From the NCBI GenBank assembly GCA_023213395.1, contig CM041465.1, positions 51,777,741 through 51,841,740 on the forward strand: a stretch of 64,000 nt of DNA, read 5' to 3'. Below are positions 34,716 to 45,739 of the stretch, one piece after another. Source of the DNA: Cycas panzhihuaensis. Lineage: Eukaryota > Cycadophyta. The first letter of the stretch is position 1. Every line of letters starts with the position of its first letter. The notes under the pieces were generated by a model that saw nothing but the letters and a program-made list of their open reading frames with translations, made no database searches and was not told where the DNA came from. Position numbers and translations under genes: made by a program.

Positions 34716-36506
34716 TGACGCCGGCCTTGACGCCGGGCGAGTGTCAGGAAAGGTTGTAAGGTTATGCGTGACGATGGAGGGGTCAATGCCCTTCATGTCC
34801 AAGTAGTCCCATGCGAATACATCGCGGAATTCCCAGAACATGAGGGAGTATTCCCTCACTTCGTGAGGAGTACATTTCGCTCCTACCTTGATGACCTTAT
34901 CTAGGGCAAGGACTACGTCCTGAGTTTCCCCCATGCACATGGCATTCCCCTCCTCGAAATGGAGGGGGGCAAGATCGACCGGAAGGGAGGAAACAGAAGA
35001 AGGGATTGGGTTGGCTAACGTGGACCCAATCGCTAAGACCTTCTGGTGGCCAAGCTTGTGGTGACCAGGAGGTAAACTGGGCATGGAACCTGCTAAGTGC
35101 TCCAGCAATGCCTCATCATCTTCAAAATAGTCCACCCCATGGATGACCTGACTTCGAATGGACGAGGCATGGGATAGAGTGGGAGCGATAGGACCGGTAT
35201 GGCCTGAAAGTGGCCCATCATCCCTAAGAGACTCCAAAGGAGAGTCAAGGAGAGGTCCCTCGTAAAAAACAAGAGGGGAATTCTCGACATCATCACCTAC
35301 GGGAGGTGATGGGATGGAAGAGTCAGGAATGTGATGATCGACATGCGCAATGTCATGTGACATGTGAAAATGACTAGGCTCTACAACAAAAGGGGCCCTA
35401 GGAGGGAACCCAGGACTAGGAGGATGCCCCACACTAGTGCAGAGGAATGAAACTAGGTGAGGACGATCCTCCTCCTCGCTATGGGACCTGTCATCGTCAA
35501 ACATGGCAAGGTACCCATAGCTCCCAACACCAATGGGGGCAAAACACGTCAAATCAGGAGAAGAAGATATGGGATCTTCTTCACGGTAAGAGGAATTGGG
35601 GATTCCAGTGGAGCAAGCTGATACATAGTTGGAAGGGCGTTTGTTTCCCTTCGTATGGCCATGGCTCGCCTGGGCAGAAGGCTTAGCTTGTTTGGCGAGT
35701 GATCGCTCACGAGAGATAACTTTCATTTGCCCGTTATGGACAAACTTAAGTTGCCCCCAACGGGTGGAACACACGGCTCCCATTTGGTCAAGCCATAGTC
35801 GACCCAGAAGCAAGTTGTAATCAACGTCAACATCGAGGACAACGATGTCAGTAATGACAGTCTTATCCTTGAGGGTAAGGGGTATTGAGACAGATCCTAA
35901 GGGAGTCTTCTCACTGCTGTCATAACCCTGACAACACCATGGAACAGGTTCTAAGGTAGAAATGCCAAGCTCCTGCATAACGCGCAAGGGCATGGCATTG
36001 ACGGAAGAACCGTTGTCCACTACGGTTCTTTGCAACGTGCAATCGGGAGTATCTATGGTAATGGTGAAAGGGAAGTTCCATTGGCATTCCCTTCCACTAG
36101 ATGCAGGAAGATCTCTGGGATCGAAGGAGATAACAGGTTCGCAACTTTGGGTTGTGCCCAAGGCATGAATGGACGTGTCATTCGATCCTAGAGCTTCCAA
36201 GAGGAGCGTTCGCTGCTCGGGCCAACTTCTCAAGACGTCCATGATGGACATCCCGGCAGCCACAGTAAGAAGCTCTTCGACTACAGAGAAGGGCTTACCC
36301 CTCTCTGTGGGTTGGGTAAGGGCCCTTCTAAAGTTGAATCTACCAGGGTGGACATGAATGCTCTTGGGAAGTGCGGTAATCTCCAGAGGAACAGCTTCTG
36401 GAGGGGGATCGAGTTGCGAGGTAGACGCAGAGGCGCCTGTTGCCTCCTTTGCGACTTGAGACCGGGTCAACGTGTAAAGGGGAGTGGTCTCAAGCATTTG
36501 GATCAC
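34695..36506 (-). CDS. G2 pol: protease and PR-RT linker, 603-codon open stretch
   Basis: The longest intact coding stretch in the window. Residues 1-120 are a linker after Gag. Residues 141-260 are the aspartic protease with VVDNGSSVNAMPL (Asp164 at 36015-36017), where Asn stands in the D-T/S-G position, as is common in Ogre/Tat elements. DVDVDYNLLLGRLWLDQ near residue 225 is the second conserved block. The remainder (about 300-603) is an acidic linker with HHKLGHQKVLAIGS and DYLDMKGIDPSIVTHNLTTF. The start given is the first Met of the open stretch, not a true start: in the element it is part of a Gag-Pol polyprotein. It ends by a frameshift before RT. Confidence 0.85.
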   Translation of the reverse strand: MIQMLETTPLYTLTRSQVAKEATGASASTSQLDPPPEAVPLEITALPKSIHVHPGRFNFRRALTQPTERGKPFSVVEELLTVAAGMSIMDVLRSWPEQRTLLLEALGSNDTSIHALGTTQSCEPVISFDPRDLPASSGRECQWNFPFTITIDTPDCTLQRTVVDNGSSVNAMPLRVMQELGISTLEPVPWCCQGYDSSEKTPLGSVSIPLTLKDKTVITDIVVLDVDVDYNLLLGRLWLDQMGAVCSTRWGQLKFVHNGQMKVISRERSLAKQAKPSAQASHGHTKGNKRPSNYVSACSTGIPNSSYREEDPISSSPDLTCFAPIGVGSYGYLAMFDDDRSHSEEEDRPHLVSFLCTSVGHPPSPGFPPRAPFVVEPSHFHMSHDIAHVDHHIPDSSIPSPPVGDDVENSPLVFYEGPLLDSPLESLRDDGPLSGHTGPIAPTLSHASSIRSQVIHGVDYFEDDEALLEHLAGSMPSLPPGHHKLGHQKVLAIGSTLANPIPSSVSSLPVDLAPLHFEEGNAMCMGETQDVVLALDKVIKVGAKCTPHEVREYSLMFWEFRDVFAWDYLDMKGIDPSIVTHNLTTFPDTRPASRPASIHQSFR

Positions 36507-38698
36507 CTTCTTTCCCTCGCTACGGGATCTCGAAGGTGATGGAGCACGGCGGTCAGGGGAGCGCGAAGGGGAAGATGGCCTTCACACACCCTTCCCTCTA
36601 CCATGCGAAGGGCGAGAATCAGGGGATCTATCCAGGTCGATTGTTCCTTTCTTTGAACATCACAACCACGTTCCCCATATTTGGGGAACGGGTCTCTATG
36701 AACGGGTTGATCGAGGTTAGGCCTTGATGCCCACCTAGGGGACGAATCATGCGGCGGGGCGTCGCGTGGGTGCTGTGCCCGACAACGCGAATCGTCATGG
36801 AAACACTCCCCGTGGATGGAACACCACCTCTTCTCAAGGGGAGGATCAATCCTCCCTGCTTGAGAAGGCTGGGTGTTACCCGCTTTAGGGGGCATCGCAT
36901 AAGAAGCTTGCTGAACTGGTTTATGGGAGGTCAACAACGAAGGAGGTTGGAGTTTAAGCTCCTTCATCGTGCGCTCGAATGAGCAAATAGCAGAGGTAAG
37001 AGGATCTAGGGTCCTCTCAGTCGGATGAGAGGTAGGCCTAGCAGGCTGCGAAGGTTTGGTTTCCTTCGCTGGGGGAGGCGCCTCACGATGTTGTGAGGGC
37101 CTAGGAGGTTTCTTGAGTCCATCTTGGATCTCAATGGCCTCTAACACCAAGCACCTCATAATGGCAAAGTCACATGTGGTTGCCCCCATCTTAAGGACTT
37201 CCACATGCACTTCGGGGCAGAGTGCGTTGACGAAGAGATCTCCCTTCAACTCTTTAGGCAACGTGGCCTTGGTAGAGTGAAGAAGATCATGAAAGCATCG
37301 CACAAAGTCATGATTCATCTCGTCGTGACCTTGTTTAAGCGATAGAAACACTTTCATTCCATTTTCGAATAGACGGGCTACGTCAAAATAGTTGACGAAC
37401 TCATCCACCAATTGCTGGAACGAAGAAATCAAATGAGCAGGAAGACGGTAAAACCACTTGAGGGTGTCACCCTACAAGGATCGCTGAAATAGCTTCATCA
37501 GAATATGGTCGTAAGCCCAATAATCGATGCATGCCATAGAGAAACTACGTACATGTTCGGTTGGGTCTTGCGACAAAGTTCTGTTGAATTTGGGAACTTT
37601 AGGAGGGTGAGGCGGTAGGTTAGTCCTTAGTGCCTCAATAGACAATGGCGTCGACCTATAGTCTATGAAAGGATGTGTCCTCACTTGGGCTAATGGATCG
37701 ATGACCAACAAAGGAATGGATGGGGGTGGTAAACCCATCCCTCCTTGGGGAAACGCCTCTTGTTGGAAAGGGGATTGCGGGTAAACGCTCTAGAAGGGAG
37801 GTATGTTCCCTTGCGATGATGCAGTAACGAGAGTTGCGCTAGATGGTAGAAATGAAGGGTGAGGGACCGGGTTTTGCCCATATGGGCCACCCGTAGGTGG
37901 CGCAACCCCATATGGGTGCAACGGGTCCACCCCATAAGAAGGAAGATGGTTTCTCCTACCTTGCCCCCAAGGTTGAGATGTGTAACCTGGGGGCACGTAA
38001 AGGGAAGGACCACTAATAGGGTTTTGAATGCATGTAGGAGTGGGTCCTACATAGTTGATGGCAGCAGCACTAGTAGGGCCTCGAGGCCTACTAGGGAATG
38101 CATGTGCCACGTTCAAAGGCAGCGCATGCGTTTGACTCAGAAATGGCATGCTAACCCCAAGTTGGGGAAAGGATATGCCACGAACGGGTCCTGAAGAAGT
38201 AGGACCACGGTAGAAAGCAAGCGGTAACGCTTGCCACAGAGCCGGGGTAGACACGGCATAGGACGAGTGCACATGGGCAGAAGCATCAATCGTTGTAGAA
38301 GGCGCAGGGATGGATGAGGAAGATGCTACATTGTACAATACTTCTTTAAACCATCTAGGATGCGGCTAGCGGCGAGTTGTTCGGAAGTACTCACTAATCG
38401 CCTCGACTACGTCGGTGGGAGGGGTATCCTCGTAGCTATACGAAGTTGATAGGATCTCGAAAGTAGGGGATCCCTCAGGATGCTCCTTGTAAGGCTCCCC
38501 AGTAGGGTGGTGAGTCTCGTGAGGGGTCGAATCTTCCGCTGCATGAGCGGAAGGCTGAAAGTCATCAGGGTGGAATTGGTCATCTGGATAGTAGATGGAA
38601 GCATCGCCCCCATGGGCAGATTCCGGAATAGATGCAGGGAACTCTTGAGTTCCCGAAGTCATGGTATGGTAAGCCCAATCAGATGGGTAACCTTCCAT
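36507..38698 (-). pseudogene. G2 gag
   Basis: The ATG at 38698 gives MEGYPSDWAYHTMTSGTQEF. The Pro/Ser-rich N-terminal region runs to about 37700, then the capsid-like part (37640-36950) with FQQLVDEFVNYF and DEMNHDFVRCFHDLL. The zinc knuckle CSIHGECFHDDSRC (about 36830-36785) is a CX2HX4HX4C variant found in Tat gags. In-frame stops at 37790-37792 (TAG after PPF) and 37472-37474 (TAG in the SL-G stretch) stand at exactly the codons where G4 also has stops. Further frame changes occur near 38360 and 36560. Confidence 0.88.
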
Positions 38699-38742
38699 TG
38701 TCGAATCAGGGTTCAACGACGGAAGGGAATGAGGCGATTAGT

Positions 38743-38819
38743 CTTCTAACAACGGCGGCAAACCTCGCAAGCGACGCGAGAAACGTCGCATGCAACGCCT
38801 TTGCGAGCGTTGTTAGAAG
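38743..38819 (-). other. Leader hairpin of G2
   Basis: Inverted 12-bp arms CTTCTAACAACG (38743-38754) and CGTTGTTAGAAG (38808-38819), 45 bp before the gag ATG, with the near-palindrome around GCATGC inside the loop. Same place in G3 and G4. Confidence 0.8.
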
Positions 38820-38955
38820 AAACAAAAAAAAAGAAAAGAAGGAAAACGAGGCAAGCACGTTGGGGGTTGCCTAACTGAAAACACGGAATAAGAAACTACC
38901 TAGAGGGAAGAACACCAACGAGAAGGGGAAGCGAATTTAGCTCCCTTATTAGCAG

Positions 38956-38973
38956 TCCCTAGTATGGTCGCCA
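38956..38973 (-). other. G2 primer-binding site, tRNA-Arg-like
   Basis: On the minus strand TGGCGACCATACTAGGGA starts one base after the LTR. It is complementary in its first nine bases to a tRNA 3' end GGTCGCCA, as expected for tRNA-Arg. Confidence 0.7.
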
Positions 38974-38974
38974 G

Positions 38975-41469
38975 TGAAACACTCGCTACAGGGCGGTGAT
39001 CCTACGTCTAGCTAGGGGATATGAGGATACACTATGCTAACTAAGCTAGGCAACGAGGACCTCACCTCATAGGGCGTCCGTGCGCCGAAGCGCAGATTCG
39101 AGACTATAAGGTGCCTGGTTGCTTCCAGGTAGCCATGCAAAAACAAGGCCTTCCTACCCTTTGGATGGCCGGGAAGGAGAGGGAATGCCTTGCGCGTTGC
39201 GTCTTCTCAAGGCAATGAGAAGGCAACGAAGGGAAGGGCAATTAACTAATGTGCAAGCAAATGAGGTAAAAGGTGCGACGAAGGGGCAGCTCGGGTACGA
39301 TACAAGCGAGCTATCTATACTATGCTATATAAAGCAGGAAATAATACAAAAAAGATGAACGTGCTTTCCCTTTTTCCTTTATGTTCTTTTACAATTTCCT
39401 AACTACTCAGGCAAATGCATGAAAAGGAAACAATGTAAAAGGGGATACGCAGGAAGCAAGGGGAATACCTGGATCCGGTGCCTGAATGGAGGTGCAACTT
39501 GTCCCTCTAAGTCCCACTCCTTCTTTCTCCGTTCTCTGCGCATGCAATGCCGATTGGCGGTGGTTGCCGGAAGCAATGGAAGAGGGGTGCACTTACCTCC
39601 CCTTGAGCATGCAAAACCAAATAAAACAGAAAAAAGCTTGAAACTAAAGAAATAGAGGTACTACATAGGGAACTGACCGGCAACGGGCTTGTCCCACGTA
39701 TCCCTCCACCAATGCGCGACCTTGCAAACAGGTAAAAAGGACACCTTCATCTCGGGAGAGAGGCCACAAGATATACCAAGAAATATATATATGTAAACTG
39801 AAATCAACTGAAACTAAGATCTGAGCTAAGCATAGGAATATAGCCAAACGAAATAGCAGCATACAAGAAACACATTCACCACCATATACCATGAAAACAC
39901 TCAAAATGGGATGGAGTATAACCTCGGGATGGCTAACTCACCCACGAGAGACCTCCACGGAAGTCGGGAAGGAAACACTAGTTGGCAACGGGGTAGTGAT
40001 GGGTATCTATGCCAATTAGAATGCCCTAACCAAATCCCCTAAACTCCCTTAGCCTGTTTCCTAGGAAAGCACAGATGGCAAAGAGAAAGAGGACAAGGGA
40101 CGGAACCCTTGGGGAGAAGGGACAAAGAATGGGGATGAACCTCACCTACCTTCCTCAAATCCTCGTATGTATACCTTTACACCGGCTAACTAAGGAAAGG
40201 GTGAAAGAGATAGCTTAGGGAAAATGGATGGGCTCCAAAGAAACAACAGGAAGGTACCTCTAATTTAGAGCAACACTATGGGGAGAACTGTAGCTAACTA
40301 GGATCACATTCATTGAGAAGCAAAAGAAATAAAAATAAAAAAAAGAAATGAATTACTTTGCAAGTAAAAATAAGAAGTACCTTGTATGGGGAAGATTAAG
40401 CATGCACTTTGCCACTTGGAACAGCAGCAATAAACAACATCTAGGGACTGGTTATGAGTAGTTCTTGCAAGAGTATGGATGAAGAAAACTCCTTGCAAGT
40501 TAGGAGCCTTAGAAGTTGGCTCTTGAAGCAGCTTTTTGGGTGAAGAAGTCTCTTGAATCCCTGAGCACTTATAAAGAAGAATGGAGCTTGCTGTGGAGAG
40601 CAGTAGGGGGTAGCAATGGCCCTGCAAATCCAGCTGATGGCAGCCCACTTCACCTTTGTCCGATTCTTTGTGCGGGAAGTTTTACTTACGTGTGTTTTCC
40701 TTGTGTGAAAGTTAGAAATTCTCCTTAGAGGTTTGAAAAATGGCCAAAAGATTTGAAAAATGGGGAGCAAAATCCCCTTTATCCCCCCTGTTCACAGCAG
40801 GTGAACATTGGGGATGTCAGGGTGGCTCGAATCAATCAATGCCAAGTGGTAGTTTCATGAAAAAAATGGAAACTGTCGCGTGGTTCTCTTTTTTTAAATT
40901 TTAAACAGTCGTACCACGACAAACTCTGCGGTACTGCTGAAAACTCTGTGGTACCGCTAAGTTTGTAGCAGTATCAGCCTGGAATAAAAAAAAGAGAAAA
41001 ATAAAGAAAAACATCAGGTTTTGAGGCAAAAACAAAGGCTAAACATGAATTAGAGTAGCTGAGGGAATGCCCAGGCAGTGGGCAAGCACCCAAAATAATG
41101 CAAAGAGTCCTAACTAAGGGTTAAACCAGACTTAGGAAGGACTGCAACATAAGCAACATGTCGTAACGAGAGCAAATAGGACTGACGGAAACATCCCAGG
41201 GGACCGTGGAGTCAACGTGGGTGGCTGTGTGCCATACGGGGTGTAGCATTCGCTGAGGAATGCCCTTGCTGTGAGTCATCATAGGCTGATGGTGTGCTGT
41301 AAGCACATGCATTATGAGCAAGTAGAAAAGTAAGGTGTGCAGGCAGGCATATATCAAGCAGCCTACTCTAAATAACCTTAACCAAGCATGGGCAAGAAAA
41401 AGTAAGGAAATATACTTGAACAAACCTGCGTCGACGCATCTCGAGTCCATTCCCAGTAGCTGGGAAACA
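38975..41469 (-). repeat. G2 5' LTR
   Basis: On the minus strand it begins TGTTTCCCAGCTACTGGGAA at 41469 and ends TGTTTCA at 38975. Its terminal palindrome TTCCCAG/CTGGGAA (41450-41466) is perfect. It shares its U3 and central parts with the G4 LTR rather than with G3. Confidence 0.95.
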
Positions 41470-41474
41470 GCCGT

Positions 41475-43540
41475 TTATTATATCTACTAACCAAGATGGA
41501 TTTATTAAAGGCAGACAGATTGTGGATGGTATAATATCTGTACACAAGACGATTCATTCGACATATCACAGAAATGAAGCAGGTATGATAGTGAAGACTG
41601 ATATGTCTAAATCTTATGACAGGGTTGCCTGGGACTGTCTCCTTGATTGCCTCAAGGCCTTTGGCTTTGGTGAGGTGTGGAGGGAATGGATGAAATGTTG
41701 TATCTCGACTCCTTCATTTTCATTGCTAATAAATAGTTCGTTGACTCCTTTCTTTTCTGGGTCAAGGGGTTTAAGACAAGGTGGCCCTATCTCTTTATCA
41801 TAATAGTAGAACTGCTAGGGAGAGATATGGAGGAGGCCAAGAGGGCTGGATGGGTGACTGGATAAAAGCCTTCCTTGAATATGGAAAATATCATCCACCA
41901 TCAGTTTGTAGATGGTAATATATTTTAGGGTAAAGCATCTCTTGGAGAAGCTAGGGCTATGAAAGACGAGCTTCTGGCTTATGAACGGGCCTCAAATCAA
42001 AAAATCAATCGAGAAAAAAGTTCTATCTATTTCATTAATACCCTAGAAAGACTTCAGCAGAGAATTAGTAGAGTTCTAGAGATTCCAATTAGGACCCTTC
42101 CATCCGTCTACCTTGGGATGCCTCTTTTGGTGGGCAATATGAGGAAGGATCTATGGAGTCCCATTGTGGGACGGTTTCAGAGGAAGTTGGCTGGATGGAA
42201 GGGGGCCCTACTTAGCTTGGTAGGTAAAATCCAACTAGTGGTTGCTTCCCTTTAGAGTATCTCAGTTTTTATGATGTCCTTATTCATCATGTTGAATAAG
42301 GTCATCTCAATTATAGAGGGAATCATGAAAAGATTTCTCTAGTTTGGTTCGTAGGAGAAAAACAGGATTCATCTGGTTTCTTAGGAAAAGGTAGGCAAAC
42401 CCAGATGGGCAGTGGGGCTAAATGTTAGGAGGATGGGGTTATTTAATAAAGCCCTCCTAGCAAAATTGGGTTGGAGATTAGCTAGAGAACTTGGCACGCA
42501 ATGGGGAGATATAATAACTAAAAAATATCTTGGGGGAAATCAATTCCTAAATGAGGAGGCGAGTGGGACCTCCGGTTCCCCCATCTGGAAAGGCCTCCTA
42601 TTCTCTAGACCTATATTGAGTAATGGCCTAAGGTGGAAACTGGGGAATGGGGAAATCATTAGTTTCTGGGAGTATAAATGGTGTGGTAAGTACTCTTTGA
42701 AGGACTTACCATCCATTGGCAATATGAGGAGCATTTGTCATGATATATATGGACGGTTAGTCAAATATTACTGGGAGGGTCAAGGAGGAATAGGAAATGG
42801 AGATCTTTTGAGAACCTACAAAGAATAGAGGAGGAGATTTAGAACATGAAGTGTGAACTAAATAACCAATATATACCTAATCGGTTTATTGAGGATAGTA
42901 TGATTTGGTCTATTTCTACGTCTGGATCATACTCGATGAAGGAGGGGTATAACACAATGTTGAAGGAGGAAGGTGTGGGCAAAGAGGATCTACTAGCAGG
43001 AGTTTGGAAACTGGGATTATTCCCAAAGATTGCAGTGTTTTGGTGGTTGTGCCTACAAAATAAGATTCTGACAATTGACAACCTTATGAAAAGGGAATTT
43101 CTCATGGTAAACAGATGTGTGTTGTGCAAGGAGAAGGTTGAAACCCTTGATCATATGAGCATACACTGCTCCTATTCCAGGAACATTTGGGCCAATTCCT
43201 GGTCAGCCCTAGGGATTGAATGGGTGTCCTTAGGGTTCCTGAAGAATTAGTGGCTAATGTGGAAATTTCCCTTTAAGAGTAAGACTCTGGGCAGATTGGG
43301 GAAACTTATCCTCCCAATGGGGGTTTGGAATATATGGAAAGAACATAACAGGAGGATATTCCAAGGGAGAGAAATGGATGAACAAAGATTATGGAGTAAG
43401 ATCCAAAGAGATATTGTAGAGATGGCAAAGCCCAGAGAGGAGGTTAAGGTTTCCAAGGTAGAAGAAAGAATCTTAGTGAGATGGGGGATAGTTAGTCAGA
43501 ATGGTAGTGAACCGAGAAAGAGGAGAAATTAATGGAGTGT
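41475..43540 (+). pseudogene. LINE ORF2, RT remainder and zinc-binding region
   Basis: Continues the RT cut at 8817: the GCCGT target copy is followed by TNQDGFIKGRQIVDGI and then VKTDMSKSYDRVAWDCL, with the Asp of RT motif A. SGSRGLRQGGPISL (41758-41800) is the next RT block. The usual FADD box is decayed: it reads FVDGN near 41910. YLGMPL (42110) closes the RT. From 42840 the zf-RVT region shows the usual W..F..C spacing, with CVLCKEKVETLDHMSIHC (43113-43170) as the zinc ligands. Several TAG codons replace Gln or Trp. The protein copies LINE RNA at a nicked target; this copy is dead. Confidence 0.9.
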
Positions 43541-44665
43541 CCCCAACAAGTTCTGGGTGAAAGTAAATTTTGATGGGGCTACCAAAGGGAACCCAAGCGA
43601 GGTAGGAGGAGGAGGATTATGCAGGAATCATGAAGGAAAGGTGTGGTGGGCATTTGCGGAATATTTAGGCTCCCAGATGAATAATAAGGTGGAAATGAGA
43701 GTAATGCAGAATGTTGAGAATACAAGGTCCTAACCCTTTAACCGCTACCAAGATCTATTACATTCTTATAACTAGTTGCAGAAATCGAAACATAAAACTA
43801 CATGTAAGTTCTAAAATTAGAGATTATACAGTAATAAGAAAATGAAAGCCAAACATCACATGTGCACCTGATATAATGTGGTAAAACCCTAGCAGTATAC
43901 TAGAGAAAAATCCACACAGGAAAGGTATCGATCTTTATTGATGTAGAATGGAGAAACAATACATCACAGTTATAGAGTGCTCTCAGGAACAACAATCAGC
44001 TTCCACCCTCATCACAGTTACATTGCATTACATTACAACATAATAAGAAAAGCCCTAAAATGAGCTACATGAGAGGAACATCCAAGACCTAAATCTCAAC
44101 CGTAGAATCTAGGGTATTTGTATCGAACAACCCTGATTCTCTTTACATTTTGATAAGGTTTACATGGCTAATTTTTCGGGTCAGGGGCTATCACCCCTGA
44201 ACTCCCTCCTAGCGGGGGGCATTCCACCCCCCGGCCATGGGGGGCTCCTGCCCCCCTTGGAACCCCTCGAGAAAGATTAGGGGGGGAAACCATGCTGAAA
44301 ACATGCCATAATTTTAGCCCCATAATTGTTGTCACAATACCCAACACAAAAGGTGATAGATTTGGTGGATGATGATGGATGTGAGAGTGTAATAATAGAA
44401 GGTGACTCCCTGAATACGATTAGGAGCCTAAAGGGGGAGTCATAGGTGGACTGATGCAATCAGGAGATGGTTAATGATGCCCAGGATGTCTTGAGATCCA
44501 AACAGAGGGTTTAGATTCAGCACACGTATAGAGAGAGTAATGTTGCATTGGACTGGTTGGCAAACTGGGCAGTGGCACATAAAAGAAGTAGGGTGTGGAG
44601 GGAGGAATTCCCGAAGGAGATTCTGAGTCTAGTTAGACAAGACCTGATAGGGAGTGGGACTTGAT
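43541..44665 (+). pseudogene. LINE ORF2 C-terminal RNase H, split by a solo LTR
   Basis: KVNFDGATKGNPSEVGGGGL (43560-43620) carries the first Asp; NNKVEMRVMQ (43681-43710) precedes the insertion. After the solo LTR the frame resumes as KVIDLVDDDGCESVIIEGDSLNTI (44347-44420), with the catalytic Asp of EGDS, and RESNVALDWLANWAV (44530-44575) carries the last Asp. Deleting the LTR and one target copy gives an uninterrupted join. This is the plant-type RNase H that many L1 elements carry at the ORF2 end. Confidence 0.88.
43712..44346 (-). repeat. Solo LTR, probably Ty1/copia
   Basis: 635 bp with TGTTGAGAATAC at one end and AATACCCAACA at the other, that is TG...CA with imperfect inverted ends. 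Flanks CAGAA (43707-43711) and CAAAA (44347-44351) match 4 of 5, as expected of a decayed 5-bp duplicate. No internal ORF, PBS or second LTR. The minus orientation is preferred because TGTTGGGTATTGTGAC is a common LTR start. It contains a C/G-rich inverted stretch (44190-44260) with many runs of G and C. The copia label rests on the termini only. Confidence 0.7.
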
Positions 44666-44794
44666 GATGTGATTAGCTAGGCCATGGGCATGTCATGGCC
44701 ATTCTTTTCTAGTAACCGCCAGGCGATTGATGTAATGGTTTGGGGGTCCTGTTAAAGCCCCAATTTATATAAAGTTTTTTACCTTATCAAAAAA

Positions 44795-45574
<780 letters not shown>

Positions 45575-45739
45575 GAATAATGATACAAATATTGGCACCA
45601 TATGCCTAAGGAAGCCAAAATCCTTGTAGGGGGTGGGTCTAATCATGCATCCATGCACAGTGAGAACCCCTTGGAGGTCTAAAGCTTTCCTCCACGAAAA
45701 CGTATGATATAATTTATCCACGTGACTACTATACCCTCA

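Larger units (their letters stand above)
8818..41469 (-). mobile_element. G2: giant Tat-like Ty3/gypsy element with antisense PMD gene, interrupted by G3
   Basis: Both LTRs are present (38975-41469 and 8818-11303) and the element is flanked by GCCGT at 8813-8817 and 41470-41474, a clean 5-bp TSD. Without G3 and one TSD copy it is about 16.5 kb. Order along its own strand: 5' LTR, PBS, leader hairpin, gag, PR, RT, RNase H, integrase, 3' region with (TA)n, antisense PMD gene, palindromic spacer, aRNH, 3' LTR. Its LTRs differ by roughly 5 percent by eye, mostly transitions, so it is older than G3. G3 interrupts its integrase C-terminus. Confidence 0.95.
5206..44794 (+). mobile_element. L1-type plant LINE, about 6.3 kb, interrupted by G2 and a solo LTR
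   Basis: Left part 5206-8817, right part 41475-44794. It carries ORF1 with a CCHC knuckle, ORF2 with AP-type endonuclease, RT, a zinc-binding C-terminal region and RNase H, and a 3' end reading TATAAAGTTTTTTACCTTATC followed by six A, which is typical of plant LINE ends. It landed in the G1 microsatellite. Both flanks show TACNTACACAC followed by CA and then TA repeats, which suggests a target-site duplication blurred by repeat-length change. G2 splits the RT and a copia-like solo LTR splits the RNase H. Both frames rejoin once the insertions and one TSD copy are removed. Confidence 0.93.

Noticed and set aside
43712-44346. A small complete element (TRIM) instead of a solo LTR
   Set aside because: There is no internal PBS, polypurine tract or second terminal repeat inside the 635 bp.
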